The notes: generated from the letters alone by a model not told the origin. A stretch of 64,000 nt of DNA from Fuerstiella sp. (GCA_029941865.1 JAPYTO010000005.1:1-64000), one strand, 5' to 3'; shown: positions 1 through 10,338, counted from the first letter of the stretch. Translations and numbers: made by a program.

Positions 1-116
1 GCCCCGTTTTCCTCCACCCCGCTAAAAATCAACTGCGGATCACCGATCACACCCGACGCCCCACGACAAAAACGTGCAGCCTCCACATCCGACTGCCGAT
101 TATTATATTAGTGAAG

Positions 117-338
117 ACAATCACTGAAGAGACAGAACGACTCTTCAGCAAAGACATCAGACATTTCGGATTACCCCGACGGAAGTCTCAAATTATTTGC
201 GTAGGCCCGGACCACTAAAGAGTGCACGCCAAGCGTGACTCGGTTCTCGCCTGACTCGCTGCGTCTCCACCGTCGCAGTACCCGAAATGTCTGAGTTACA
301 AACGGCCGCGAGGAAGCATTCCTTGCGGCCGTTTTTTT
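117..338 (+). ncRNA. structured non-coding RNA, 6S RNA-like
   Basis: No credible protein gene covers this stretch, but strong RNA structure does. A 5' hairpin (124-131 with 141-148, perfect 8 bp) is followed by a long-range perfect 13-bp stem (157-169 with 282-294), an inner 6-bp stem (177-182 with 270-275), an asymmetric bubble, short stems 203-206/249-252 and 210-213/242-245, and an apical hairpin (220-229 with 233-241, one bulge). A terminator follows at 301. A TATATT box at 104-109 is a plausible -10, with no clear -35. A rod closed by a terminal stem with a central bubble is the shape of 6S RNA, the RNA mimic of an open promoter that binds RNA polymerase. I infer a free-standing RNA gene because the next gene is convergent. 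The 6S assignment is tentative; another structured RNA is possible. Confidence 0.55.
301..338 (+). terminator. Rho-independent terminator after the structured RNA
   Basis: A near-perfect 15-bp stem (301-315 with 319-333; one G-U pair, loop GCA) runs into a seven-T tract at 332-338. The stem is GC-rich at its base (AACGGCCGC). It ends the upstream RNA on the plus strand. Confidence 0.88.
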
Positions 339-380
339 GCATCTGGCTGACGTCCCGTTCCGTGTGACGTCATTTCCACA

Positions 381-1193
381 TCAGGCGTCTGCGATGTGCT
401 GCATCACGACTCGTACCAGCGGTCCCATTTTGGGTGGGCTGGCTTCGACGCTGACGGCAAGGCCTTCTTCGCGGAGCGTCTGGGTGCAAGTCGGGCCGAT
501 GGAACCAACAACAGCCCTGTTGGCGAAACTCAACCATTCGTCGCGATGGCCCATCTGTTCGGCGATCTGCAGAACGTGGCGGACCTGCTGAGCACTCGTA
601 AACAGTAAGGCGTTAATTTCACCATCGATTGTCTGCCGGATAGCCTGGCGCAGAGGTTCGACATCATCCGGCAACGCCCAGCGATAAACAGGAATTGGCA
701 GGATCGTGGCACCGCGCGATTCCAGGCCATTACAGAGTTCCGGGTTTGGTATGCCGTATTCCTGAACGGCAACGTTTTGATCGTTCAGTTCAATCTTCGC
801 CTGATCGATGGCGGTCAGCAACTCTCTCCAGGTGTTCGGTTCCGGCGCTTTGACCGTGAACTTCAGGCCGTAACGGCTTAGCACGGCCGCAGGCTTGGGG
901 CCACGAACCAGCAACGGCATTCGCCCCATCGACTGCAACAGGCCTTCTTTCAGATCCTGAGACGCTGCCACATTCAGCATCGCTTCTGTGCCGACTCCGG
1001 TCAGCAGAACCATGTGCGAAACAGCCCCGGAGGTCACTTTCTGAATCGCATCAAGAGCCCTGGCGTTTTCTTCAATCGGCACCTCCTGCATCGAAGGTGC
1101 GACCATCGCATGGCCGTCGAAACGCTCGATCAATGATCGCATTTCCGTGGCTCGCCGGCTTTCGAAGCTGCAGATGACGGGCCGTGTGTTCAT
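381..1193 (-). CDS. hemD: uroporphyrinogen-III synthase
   Basis: This 270-residue protein resembles HemD, which closes hydroxymethylbilane and inverts ring D to give uroporphyrinogen III for haem and siroheme. The family is poorly conserved and has no short catalytic motif. I recognise it by the N-terminal pattern of naming a reversible 'cut' (residues 1-45, with R13-R14), the TGVGTEAML segment after the first strand, and the C-terminal lobe with LLFTSAQQVRHVL and GSIGPTCTQTLRE, typical of the two-lobed fold. Length is normal. The ATG lies 3 bp after the stop of the upstream nucleoside-hydrolase-like gene, and a GGTAGGG stretch in that gene's end can serve as its ribosome site, so the two are co-transcribed. 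Siroheme demand fits the sulfite reductase encoded at 52984. Confidence 0.85.
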   Translation of the reverse strand: MNTRPVICSFESRRATEMRSLIERFDGHAMVAPSMQEVPIEENARALDAIQKVTSGAVSHMVLLTGVGTEAMLNVAASQDLKEGLLQSMGRMPLLVRGPKPAAVLSRYGLKFTVKAPEPNTWRELLTAIDQAKIELNDQNVAVQEYGIPNPELCNGLESRGATILPIPVYRWALPDDVEPLRQAIRQTIDGEINALLFTSAQQVRHVLQIAEQMGHRDEWLSFANRAVVGSIGPTCTQTLREEGLAVSVEASPPKMGPLVRVVMQHIADA

Positions 1194-1196
1194 ACC

Positions 1197-2156
1197 CTAC
1201 CGAGCCGCGCGGCGGAAACTGCGGGAAAAATAATCGACCACACCGTGTTCATCAATCGATGACACGAGGTCCAGATTCGACTGCCCGGTCACAACCTGTC
1301 GCCGGTCGATGACCGTCATGCCGCGAGTCAGCTGTCCGCTGGTTTCCACTTCGCCATGCAGCGCTTCCACAGAAAACGATTCCGCTTTTGCGGCCACGGC
1401 CAGAGCCACAACGCCGTGCAACGGGATGCCTTCGAATGCCAGTTCCTGGCGATTCGCTCGAATGGCATATTGCAGCATCGACGACAACACAGCGCCGTTC
1501 ATGGTGTCTTCTGTCAACTGCGACAGCATATCAACGTCTTCAAACGTCAGAACCGGCGTTCCACTGATGTCCAGCGGGATCAGCGTCTTGATCGCCGGCA
1601 ATCGAAAAACGGCCGCAGCCGATTCCGGGTCGCACCAGATATTAAACTCGGCGACAGCAGTGACGTCGCCGCAGGCGTTGTTGACTCCGCCCAGCGACAC
1701 AATCGCATCCAGCAGTTCAGGTAATTCCGGATCCAGGTCACAGGCGGCCGCCAGGTTGGTGAGTGGCCCCAGCGTCAACAGCTTCACCTCGTGCGGGAAT
1801 TCTCGAACAAGATCCACAATCAGTTTTGCCGATTCGCGACGATTGTGAAGGTCCGGTATGTCGACTGTGACATCGCCCAGTCCGTGGCTGCCAAAAAAAC
1901 TGTGTCGAGTGGGCACCGAATGGGACGACAGACGGGCAGCCGCCATCGGCAGTTCAGACTGTCCGATCCTGGGATATTTGACGGGATCGATCAGGTCGGT
2001 CAGAAACTTCAGGTTTCGTGTGGCCTGCTGCCCGGAGACGGAACCTGCCGTCGCTGTCAGACCGATCACCTCCAGCGACGGGTCCACCAAAGCGGTGAGA
2101 ACCGCCAGGGCGTCGCCAATGCCGGGATCTGCGTCAATGATGATTTTCTGAGGCAA
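1197..2156 (-). CDS. nucleoside-hydrolase-like protein with altered active site
   Basis: The 319-residue protein has the inosine-uridine nucleoside hydrolase fold, whose members split ribonucleosides into base and ribose using a Ca2+ ion. The N-terminus (DADPGIGDALAV), the GPLTNLA segment at 130-136 and AEFNIWCDPESA at 169-180 are family landmarks. Two landmark acidic residues are missing: position 14 is Gly where the family has Asp (DPGxDD), and the HD pair near the C-terminus is His247-Gly248. In characterised members these Asp residues bind ribose hydroxyls and calcium, so normal catalysis is doubtful (inference). The start is TTG with only a weak GAAAGAAG upstream; it is chosen because the strand-1 motif begins at once. 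It is the first gene of an operon with hemD. Confidence 0.82.
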   Translation of the reverse strand: MPQKIIIDADPGIGDALAVLTALVDPSLEVIGLTATAGSVSGQQATRNLKFLTDLIDPVKYPRIGQSELPMAAARLSSHSVPTRHSFFGSHGLGDVTVDIPDLHNRRESAKLIVDLVREFPHEVKLLTLGPLTNLAAACDLDPELPELLDAIVSLGGVNNACGDVTAVAEFNIWCDPESAAAVFRLPAIKTLIPLDISGTPVLTFEDVDMLSQLTEDTMNGAVLSSMLQYAIRANRQELAFEGIPLHGVVALAVAAKAESFSVEALHGEVETSGQLTRGMTVIDRRQVVTGQSNLDLVSSIDEHGVVDYFSRSFRRAAR

Positions 2157-2650
2157 CGTGCTTCTTTCGTGCGTTTTCCGACGCTGTCAACGCCAACTCG
2201 TTCCTGCGGAACAATCCCGGTCTTTGCAGGAATGTGTGCACCGTATCAAATGTGTGTGTTCTGGCAGTCGATTGACTGATCATTTCTGATCTGAACAGAC
2301 TGCGACTGTAGGCCACTGTAGAGAAAAAAGCTCTTCGATAGAAGAAACGACGGTCTTGCGGCTGCAATTCCGCTGCAAGGAGGCCGATCTTCTTGAACGG
2401 CCCGGATTTACTGCTAACCTTCTCGAAATTTTGCGCGCTTTGCCGTTGCTGCCTGCCTGCAAAGTCACTCGCTGCCGTTGGGAAAGATCCCCGGAACGCC
2501 GTCAGCGGTCACTCTGCGCGCTTGCGGTGTGGTGGAACGAGGCAAACGTCACAAATTTCGGAACTGAATAAGCGTCGGACAGACCCGATGGATTGTGTTC
2601 TTACGTGACGTCGATCACAAGTTGCGAGTACACCCCTAAGGCTTCACCAA
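2157..2650. other. intergenic region upstream of carB
   Basis: This 494-bp gap lies between two divergent genes, so it must hold promoters for both. I see no strong -35/-10 pair, riboswitch or repeat. A TAAGG at 2637-2641 is the likely ribosome site for carB. Confidence 0.5.
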
Positions 2651-4714
2651 GTGCCACGTCGAGACGACATTAAGAAAATTCTGATTATCGGTTCCGGTCC
2701 TATCGTGATCGGACAGGCATGCGAATTCGATTATTCGGGAACTCAGGCCTGCAAGGCTCTTCGTGAAGAAGGGTATGAGGTCGTGCTGGTCAATTCCAAT
2801 CCGGCCACCATCATGACGGACCCGGACACCGCTGACCGCACTTACATCGAACCGATCACGTGGCAGTACGTCGAAAAAATCATCGAAAAAGAGCGTCCGT
2901 GCGCCTTGTTGCCGACACTGGGCGGGCAGACCGGTTTGAATACCGCGATGGATCTTGCTCGCGAAGGCGTGCTGAAAAAATACAACTGCGAGATGATTGG
3001 AGCTCAGGAGGACGTCATCAGGAAGGCAGAGGAACGCGAAGCCTTCAAGGAAGCGATGACAAAAATCGGATTGGAACTTCCCCGGAGTTTCATTGTTCAC
3101 AATCTGGAAGACGCCAGGGATGCAGTCAAAGAAATCGGTCTGCCGATCATTATCCGCGCCAGCTTTACGCTCGGCGGCACAGGCGGCGGTATCGCCTACA
3201 ACATCGAAGAACTTGAAAACCTTGTGCGTCAGGGGCTGACTCTGTCGCCCATCAGCGAACTGCTTCTGGAAGAATCCATCCTCGGCTGGAAGGAGTACGA
3301 GATGGAAGTGATGCGTGACTGCGCTGACAACGCTGTCATCATCTGCTCGATTGAAAACTTCGACCCGATGGGTGTCCACACGGGCGATTCCATTACGGTT
3401 GCTCCAGCGCAGACGCTGTCCGACAAAGAGTACCAGCGAATGCGGGACGCAACGCTGGCCTGCATGCGTGAGATCGGTGTCGAAACCGGTGGTTCGAATG
3501 TGCAGTTCGCCATCAATCCGGACGACGGCCGGATGGTGATCATCGAAATGAACCCGCGCGTCAGCCGATCCAGTGCGCTGGCGTCAAAGGCGACGGGATT
3601 TCCGATCGCTAAAATTGCGGCGAAACTGGCCGTCGGTTATCGGCTGGACGAAATCAAAAACGATATTACTCGTGAAACGCTGGCGTGTTTTGAACCAACG
3701 ATTGACTATGTCGTTACCAAGATCCCTCGCTGGACCTTCGAGAAATTTCCCGAAGCCGATCCGACCCTGACCGTGCAGATGAAGTCTGTGGGCGAAACCA
3801 TGGCGATTGGCCGCACGTTCCGCGAGTCTCTGCAAAAGGCTCTGCGCGGGCTGGAGATTGGCCATTTCGGGCTCGGCGGAGGCAAGAAGGATTTGTGGGA
3901 CACGGATCGCCGGCCCAGCGAAGAGGAGATTCTCAACAAGTTGTCGGTGCCGAATGAACACCGCATTTTCTACCTGCGATATGCGCTCAAATCCGGTAAG
4001 TCGATCGAAGACATTCATGAGACGACGGATATTGATCCGTGGTTCCTGAGAAATCTGCAGCAACTGGTGGAACTGGAAAACGAAATCCGTGAATTCACTC
4101 GGCTGGGCGATGCATCGCCGGAGCTGATTCGCAGGGCCAAGGAAAATGGATTCTCTGACGCGCAGCTGGCTTTCTGGTGGGACACGTCGCAGGTTGAGGT
4201 GCGAAAACATCGCAAAGAACTGGGCATCGAAGCCACGTTCAAACAGGTCGACACCTGTGCGGCCGAGTTCGAAGCGTACACGCCTTACTACTATTCCACC
4301 TACGAACAGGAAGACGAAACTCCGGCAAAGGAATCCGGCAAAAAACGGATCATGATTCTGGGCGGCGGACCAAACCGCATAGGGCAGGGGATTGAGTTTG
4401 ACTACTGCTGCTGTCAGGCGGCCTTCGCTCTGGAAGAGCTGGGCATCGAGAGCATCATGGTCAATTCCAACCCGGAAACAGTTTCCACCGACTACGACAC
4501 GTCGGATTTTCTGTTCTTTGAACCGCTGACGATAGAAGACGTACTGAACATCTGCGACCGCATGCAGCCTGACGGAATCATCGTGCAGTTTGGTGGCCAG
4601 ACACCTCTGAATCTTGCCCGCGGTCTGGAAGCCGCCGGAGCGAACATTATCGGCACGTCGCCGGACATGATTGACGCCGCGGAAGACCGTGAACGCTTCC
4701 AGGCGATTCTTTAG
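2651..4714 (+). CDS. carB: carbamoyl-phosphate synthase large subunit, N-terminal part, ended by in-frame TAG
   Basis: CarB makes carbamoyl phosphate from bicarbonate, ammonia and two ATP for pyrimidine and arginine synthesis. This 687-residue piece carries the whole first ATP-grasp half ([20 protein letters not shown] at the N-terminus, the glycine loop TLGGTGGG, and [18 protein letters not shown]), the oligomerisation domain, and the start of the second half ([19 protein letters not shown]). The GTG start at 2651 has TAAGG about 10 bases upstream. The frame stops at TAG 4712-4714, after [11 protein letters not shown], where homologues continue with Q-K-L. A single C-to-T change (CAG to TAG) explains it. 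The remaining ~395 codons are intact in the same frame. The break is not at a domain boundary, so this is not a natural two-gene carB. Confidence 0.9.
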   Translation: MPRRDDIKKILIIGSGPIVIGQACEFDYSGTQACKALREEGYEVVLVNSNPATIMTDPDTADRTYIEPITWQYVEKIIEKERPCALLPTLGGQTGLNTAMDLAREGVLKKYNCEMIGAQEDVIRKAEEREAFKEAMTKIGLELPRSFIVHNLEDARDAVKEIGLPIIIRASFTLGGTGGGIAYNIEELENLVRQGLTLSPISELLLEESILGWKEYEMEVMRDCADNAVIICSIENFDPMGVHTGDSITVAPAQTLSDKEYQRMRDATLACMREIGVETGGSNVQFAINPDDGRMVIIEMNPRVSRSSALASKATGFPIAKIAAKLAVGYRLDEIKNDITRETLACFEPTIDYVVTKIPRWTFEKFPEADPTLTVQMKSVGETMAIGRTFRESLQKALRGLEIGHFGLGGGKKDLWDTDRRPSEEEILNKLSVPNEHRIFYLRYALKSGKSIEDIHETTDIDPWFLRNLQQLVELENEIREFTRLGDASPELIRRAKENGFSDAQLAFWWDTSQVEVRKHRKELGIEATFKQVDTCAAEFEAYTPYYYSTYEQEDETPAKESGKKRIMILGGGPNRIGQGIEFDYCCCQAAFALEELGIESIMVNSNPETVSTDYDTSDFLFFEPLTIEDVLNICDRMQPDGIIVQFGGQTPLNLARGLEAAGANIIGTSPDMIDAAEDRERFQAIL
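4712..4714 (+). other. carB: in-frame amber codon inside carB
   Basis: The codon TAG falls in frame between the two halves of an otherwise unbroken 1084-codon reading frame (2651-5902). Nearby genes end in TAG (1197-1199, 13548-13550, 14022-14024, 32589-32591), so UAG is used as a normal stop here. Confidence 0.95.
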
Positions 4715-4798
4715 AAACTGAAGCTCCGCCAGCCACCGAACGGAATCGCCACCACCACAGAAGCGGCTCGAGCAGCGGCTGACCGAGTCGGCTATCCG

Positions 4799-5902
4799 GT
4801 GTTGGTCCGCCCCAGCTACGTGCTGGGTGGCCGCGCCATGGAAATCTGTTACGACCAGACGTCACTGGTACGGTACATGACCGAAGCGGTCGACGTATCA
4901 CCGAACAAACCGGTCCTGATTGACAAGTTTCTGGAAGATGCGATCGAAGTGGATGTCGACGCAGTGTCGGACGGGACAGACACTGTGGTGGGCGGTGTCA
5001 TGGAACACATCGAAGAAGCTGGTGTGCATTCCGGCGATTCGGCCTGTGCCCTGCCGCCACATTCACTGTCCAGTGAGGTACTGGAGGAGATCCGTACGGC
5101 CACTCACGCTCTGGCAAGGGAGCTGAAGGTTTGCGGGCTGATGAATATTCAGTTCGCCGTCAAAGCCGAAGACGATGGCCACGCCGTTTACGTTCTGGAA
5201 GTCAATCCACGAGCCAGCCGCACATCACCATTCGTATCCAAAGCCACAGGCCGATCGTTGGCGAAGATCGCAGCCAAGGCGATGACGGGAGTGTCTTTGA
5301 AAGATCAGGGTGTCACGTCGGAGATCGTACCGAAATACACGTCGGTCAAAGAAAGCGTATTTCCGTTCAACCGTTTCTTTGGTGTGGATATCGTGCTGGG
5401 ACCGGAGATGCGTTCGACCGGAGAAGTGATGGGTATCGACGACGAGTTTCCGATGGCGTTCGCCAAGGCTCAAACGGCCGCTGGTGCGAATCTTCCCAGC
5501 ACCGGCAACGTGTTCATTAGTATTGCCTCGTCGTACAAAAAGAAGATGATCGAACCGGCTCGTCGTCTGTTGGCACTGGGTTTCAGCATCGTCTGCACGT
5601 CGGGCACGGCACGAGTCTTAAACGATGCCGGACTTGACGTGAACACCGTGAAGAAGCTGCAGGAAGGACGACCCAACCTGCTGGACCTGATGGCCAATCA
5701 GGAGATCCACTTCATCTTCAACACACCCAGCGGTAAAGGAGCACGCACGGACGAAGGGCGAATTCGAGCCGCATCCGTGACGCACGGTGTTCCGTGTGTG
5801 ACGACATTGCCCGGCTGTCTGGCCGTCGTCGATGCTCTGGAAGCTCTCGCCGCCCAGCCGAAACCCTACGTGAAAGCGCTGCAGGACTGGTCCGTGGAGT
5901 AA
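4799..5902 (+). CDS. carB: carbamoyl-phosphate synthase large subunit, C-terminal part
   Basis: This piece continues carB in the same frame. The frame is open from 4715 (KLKLRQPPNGIATTTEAARA), so the conserved sequence begins before any start codon; the GTG at 4799 lies inside the conserved strand VLVRPSYVLGGRAME and has no ribosome site. It contains the rest of the second ATP-grasp domain (LEVNPRASRTSPFVSKATG) and the C-terminal MGS-like allosteric domain (from about STGNVFISIAS; FNTPSGKGARTDEG), where the E. coli enzyme binds UMP and ornithine. Codon use and conservation show no decay, which argues for a recent mutation, a base-calling error or readthrough. Without joining, neither fragment should make carbamoyl phosphate. 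Confidence 0.88.
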   Translation: MLVRPSYVLGGRAMEICYDQTSLVRYMTEAVDVSPNKPVLIDKFLEDAIEVDVDAVSDGTDTVVGGVMEHIEEAGVHSGDSACALPPHSLSSEVLEEIRTATHALARELKVCGLMNIQFAVKAEDDGHAVYVLEVNPRASRTSPFVSKATGRSLAKIAAKAMTGVSLKDQGVTSEIVPKYTSVKESVFPFNRFFGVDIVLGPEMRSTGEVMGIDDEFPMAFAKAQTAAGANLPSTGNVFISIASSYKKKMIEPARRLLALGFSIVCTSGTARVLNDAGLDVNTVKKLQEGRPNLLDLMANQEIHFIFNTPSGKGARTDEGRIRAASVTHGVPCVTTLPGCLAVVDALEALAAQPKPYVKALQDWSVE

Positions 5903-5970
5903 TTGTTCATGGTAAACCACCGGCTCTGCGGTTGAGTCTCATGTGGTTTTTCCGTCTTGATAAGCGGGTA

Positions 5971-6030
5971 AGCAAGCAAGTGAGTTTCTAAATCGCACCA
6001 GACCCACTCGCTGGCGCTTATAGCTTGTAT
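5971..6030. repeat. intergenic repeat family C, copy 1
   Basis: The segment GACCCACTCGCTGGCGCTT followed by AGCTTGTAT (6001-6030) recurs at 10160-10189. The preceding TAAGCAAGCAAGTGAGT can pair imperfectly with it to form a hairpin. It lies between the convergent carB and amidohydrolase genes. Confidence 0.7.
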
Positions 6031-6099
6031 TCCGACCCCTTCCACGGGTGTTCTCCCCCGTGCATGCGTCTCTCGACCCGGCACATTGGCGGTCGACAC

Positions 6100-7389
6100 T
6101 TACTTCTTCATCAGCTCAAGCACTGTTTCCACCATCGTGGCAATGCCCGTGCGCAGGGTGAGTTCATAGTCCGGATAGTAAATCGGCGAATGCAGAGACG
6201 GTGGCGTCCGCCCGGTGGCCTTGTATTGTTCCAGACGTCGTTCGCTGACACTGCCAAGGCGATACATCAGGATCGGCACGCCAGCCTTGCCGTACAGACT
6301 GAAGTCTTCGGCTCCCATGACCGGCTCAACGTGTTCCACATTCTTCTTACCCAGTGTTCGTTCCAGCACAGAGCCCACACGCGCGGCAAGATCGTCGTCG
6401 TTGTACAGCGACGGTGTTCCTTCTGATACGGTGACAATCGGTGCCGGGGCACGTGAGCCCATCGCCACCGCCCTGGCCTTACGTTCAATCGCTTCCAGTA
6501 ATTGTTTTCGCACATCGTCCGCGTAGCTGCGGACCGTCAGTTGCAGTTTGCATTCGTCCCCGATGATATTGTGCTTGGTTCCGCCGTGGATGGAGCCAAC
6601 TGTCACGACCGCCGGCTCCAGCGGCTTGATCTCACGACTGACAATTGTCTGCAGCGACACGACAAGTTCTGCCGCCAGCAGGACCGGGTCGATGGTTGTG
6701 TGCGGCGCTGATCCGTGACCGCCACGCCCCTTCATCGTGATGTCCACGCTGTCAACGTTGGCCAGTGCGTAGCCGCTGCGATAGCCGACTTTTCCAGCCT
6801 GCATGTCACCCGCCACATGCAGAGCGATGGCCATATCCGGTCTGGGAAATCGTTCGAACAGTCCGTCTTTCAGCATCGCCCTGGCACCACCGACTCGTTC
6901 CTCGGCCGGTTGCCCGATCAGGATCAGAGTCCCCTGCCACCGGTCCCTGTGTGACGCCAGATAACGTGCCACACCGACAAGGTTGGTCATGTGAATATCG
7001 TGCCCGCAGGCATGCATGACGCCGGTTCTGCTGCCATCGGAGTTGTTGACGACGACCGTCGACGCATACTCCCGTCCGGTGTTCTCAGTCACCGGCAAAG
7101 CATCCAGGTCCGTTCGTAACATCACCGTTGGTCCGTCGCCGTTCCTCAGCAATGCGACAACGCCGAAACCTCCCACGTTCGACGTGACCTCAAACCCGGC
7201 GGTTTTCCACTCCAGTGCAATCCGTGCCGACGTTTCCTTTTCTTCGTACGACAGTTCCGGATGCTGATGAAAGTGAAAGTACAACTGCACCAGTGAATCC
7301 AGATTCGCTTCCGTCCAGTCATTCACGTTCTGTGCAAAGACGACGGAATGAGTCAAACAAAACAGCAGCAACGCGCACGTCGTCTTCAT
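6100..7389 (-). CDS. exported M20-family amidohydrolase/peptidase
   Basis: The 429-residue protein belongs to peptidase family M20D, zinc or manganese amidohydrolases that split N-acyl amino acids or hippurate-like amides. A signal peptide (MKTTCALLLFCLTHSVVFA, cleavage before QN) sends it across the inner membrane. Metal-ligand motifs are visible: HACGHDIHM near residues 127-135, the PAEERVGG pair about 35 residues later, and MGAEDFSLY near the C-terminus. The dimerisation (lid) domain lies between (KGRGGHGSAPH). It lies 118 bp downstream of a creatininase-family gene on the same strand and could be co-transcribed. The substrate cannot be read from the sequence. Confidence 0.85.
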   Translation of the reverse strand: MKTTCALLLFCLTHSVVFAQNVNDWTEANLDSLVQLYFHFHQHPELSYEEKETSARIALEWKTAGFEVTSNVGGFGVVALLRNGDGPTVMLRTDLDALPVTENTGREYASTVVVNNSDGSRTGVMHACGHDIHMTNLVGVARYLASHRDRWQGTLILIGQPAEERVGGARAMLKDGLFERFPRPDMAIALHVAGDMQAGKVGYRSGYALANVDSVDITMKGRGGHGSAPHTTIDPVLLAAELVVSLQTIVSREIKPLEPAVVTVGSIHGGTKHNIIGDECKLQLTVRSYADDVRKQLLEAIERKARAVAMGSRAPAPIVTVSEGTPSLYNDDDLAARVGSVLERTLGKKNVEHVEPVMGAEDFSLYGKAGVPILMYRLGSVSERRLEQYKATGRTPPSLHSPIYYPDYELTLRTGIATMVETVLELMKK

Positions 7390-7507
7390 GATTGATGAAC
7401 CTCAATGAGAGCGGTCAGGGAACGTTCGGAAGCAATTTGTGGATCACGGTTAGTGCAAAGTAATGGGTTGAGCCGTCGCATTCACCAGTCGGTTCTCTTC
7501 CCCACGC

Positions 7508-8290
7508 CTAAAACGGAAAGCGTTCGTCGATCGGGGATTCTGCCAGTTCCACAAGGAACGCGGACAGGCGGTCAACGATCACCTGCATCAAACGCTCTCC
7601 TTTTTCTGCCGTTGCCGGATGAGGATTGCCGGAACCGGTATTCGTTGTCAGCAGATGCCACGCGCGGGTAATGCTGACCCAGCCATTGTTGATGGCGTCA
7701 AAGCGAGTCGCGTTGACGGCTCCGTCATCGGCCACGACGGAACCATCGTCATTCTTCAGGACACAGTCGTTAAAGAATGCCAGCCCCAGAGCCGTCTCCA
7801 TTTCACCAGCGTGGTCACCGGCGTCGTCGAAGATCTCCTTTTGAACATCTGCAGTGATGCCTCGAAACCAGTCACATAGAAATATCTGCACCGGTGTCTT
7901 GCCGTGCAGTTCTCTGAGCAATGGCTTAAATTCGTTGCCGCCGTGGCTGTTCAGGATCATCAGTTTGTGAATGCCGTGTCCATTCAGAGAATCCACAAGG
8001 TCGCTGATGACGCAGGCCAGCGTCGATGGATTAACGTTCATCGACAGCCGACATTTTGCCTGATTCGTCTCTGTGCCATACGGAATGGCCGGCAGCATCA
8101 CCACCCTGGCGCCACGATTCCAGGCGGCTTCGCAGACTCGCGAACCGATTGCGTCGGCCTGAAACGTATCCGTTCCATATGGCAGATGCAGATTGTGTGG
8201 CTCAGTGGCCCCCATTGGCAGGACGGCGACGCTGTATTCGCAGTCCTTAACGTGAGTGTAGTTCGTTTCAGAAAGAATCCATGGGCGCAT
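7508..8290 (-). CDS. creatininase-family amidohydrolase
   Basis: The 260-residue protein matches the creatininase family, metal-dependent enzymes that open cyclic amides such as creatinine or act in mycofactocin and riboflavin-type pathways. Visible ligands are MGATEPHNLHLPYGTD (E30, H32, H35, D41), NSHGGNE in the middle, and DHAGEMETALGL with the late His and Glu. There is no signal peptide, so it is cytoplasmic. Length is normal. The amidohydrolase gene follows on the same strand after 118 bp, which suggests linked amide breakdown, though their locations differ (cytoplasm and export). No mycofactocin genes are present, so a specific reaction is not assigned. Confidence 0.85.
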   Translation of the reverse strand: MRPWILSETNYTHVKDCEYSVAVLPMGATEPHNLHLPYGTDTFQADAIGSRVCEAAWNRGARVVMLPAIPYGTETNQAKCRLSMNVNPSTLACVISDLVDSLNGHGIHKLMILNSHGGNEFKPLLRELHGKTPVQIFLCDWFRGITADVQKEIFDDAGDHAGEMETALGLAFFNDCVLKNDDGSVVADDGAVNATRFDAINNGWVSITRAWHLLTTNTGSGNPHPATAEKGERLMQVIVDRLSAFLVELAESPIDERFPF

Positions 8291-8817
8291 GGGCGTGTGA
8301 CTTTGGAAGCGAAGGAATGGAATTCAGAAAATCCGGACCAGAGCAAAGGTTAGCGACACGTTTGGCGGGTGTCCTCCGTCATGGCATCATTCAGAAATTG
8401 GAGGGTGCAAGTCACGGACTGTGGTTTCACCCCAGGGATGGCACCGTTTGCTCGCACCGGAGGCACACGAGGCTGCGATTTATCAATCGGATGCCGATCT
8501 GCAGTTGGAGAGCGTGACGGACCTCCTGTTGCTGTTTAACCCTTGTTGGCAGCAACAGGGCCACCCGCGGATACCGTGTCACCCTCAAAGTTGATGAAAA
8601 AATCCTTTTGACCGTTGTGGTTGATACGACCGGCGGGACGATAACAAGCTATGAGCAGGAGGATCTCAGCCCTCGAAAGAATGATAACTCTTTGCTCAAC
8701 AACGATTTACTGAGATTCTCAGCCGTTGTGAACATCTTGACAGCCCCGAATCTTTGGCCTAGTCTGCCCGAGATCTGCCGTCTTCGGACGGCGTTCAGCA
8801 GCGAATGGAGTCGCTCG
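8291..8817. other. intergenic region upstream of the DegT-type gene
   Basis: This stretch lies between divergent genes. It holds a repeat-like segment (8391-8566) and an open frame from 8608 that continues into the aminotransferase but has no homology to the family. GGAG at 8806-8809 supports the ATG at 8818 as the true start. Confidence 0.5.
8391..8566 (+). repeat. diverged repeat, possible group II intron-like relic (copy 1)
   Basis: The segment begins with GAAATTGGAGGGTGCAAGTC and ends with GCAACAGGGCCACCCG. A similar start (AGATTGAAGGTGAAAGTC) and the same end recur at 20929-21077, with a diverged middle of similar length. GGTGNAAGTC resembles the 5' domain I segment of bacterial group II introns (from memory). 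No intron-encoded protein or domain V was found. Confidence 0.35.
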
Positions 8818-10029
<1,212 letters not shown>

Positions 10030-10159
10030 CGCACGCGGGCTGTACTGCTAACAAGATGGCCGCAGCGAATTCGAGTGTTCTGTTGGTGAGCACTCATAAG
10101 GACTTGCCGATTCTGATCCAGGCTCGCAGCGCAAACAAGAGTGTTTATCGAGTGCACGT

Positions 10160-10189
10160 GACCCACTCGCTGGCGCTTCCAGCTTGTAT
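10160..10189. repeat. intergenic repeat family C, copy 2
   Basis: The same word as at 6001-6030, differing at two bases after CTGGCGCTT (CC instead of AT). Confidence 0.75.
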
Positions 10190-10313
10190 GGCGGCCGATT
10201 GCCGTTGAACGCTCCGCGACACCATGGTGTGCCGAGCGAACAACGACAATATTTCCTGCGAACTCAGAACAGGCTACCCCTGCATGTCCGACTGAGTTTG
10301 CCCTGAAGTGATG

Positions 10314-10338
10314 TGTGCCACTGGCTCTGCCAGTGTGT
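10314..10338. repeat. CCACTGGC palindrome family A, copy 1
   Basis: TGTGCCACTGGC is followed by TCT and GCCAGTGTGT, forming a 7-bp hairpin (10319-10325 with 10329-10335). Related copies occur at 28491, 29231 and 57917. It lies about 100 bases past the end of the minus-strand small gene. Confidence 0.8.

Noticed and set aside
4715-4798. UAG as a sense codon (code reassignment)
   Set aside because: Several nearby genes end in TAG, including the nucleoside-hydrolase-like gene, pntAA, pntAB and the GspD-like gene, so it is a normal stop here.
8430-8460. Sigma-54 promoter (TGGCAC...TTGC)
   Set aside because: TGGCACCGTTTGCT has the wrong spacing between the two elements.
8608-8817. N-terminal extension of the aminotransferase
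   Set aside because: The extra 70 codons are not conserved, and the ATG at 8818 has a good ribosome site.
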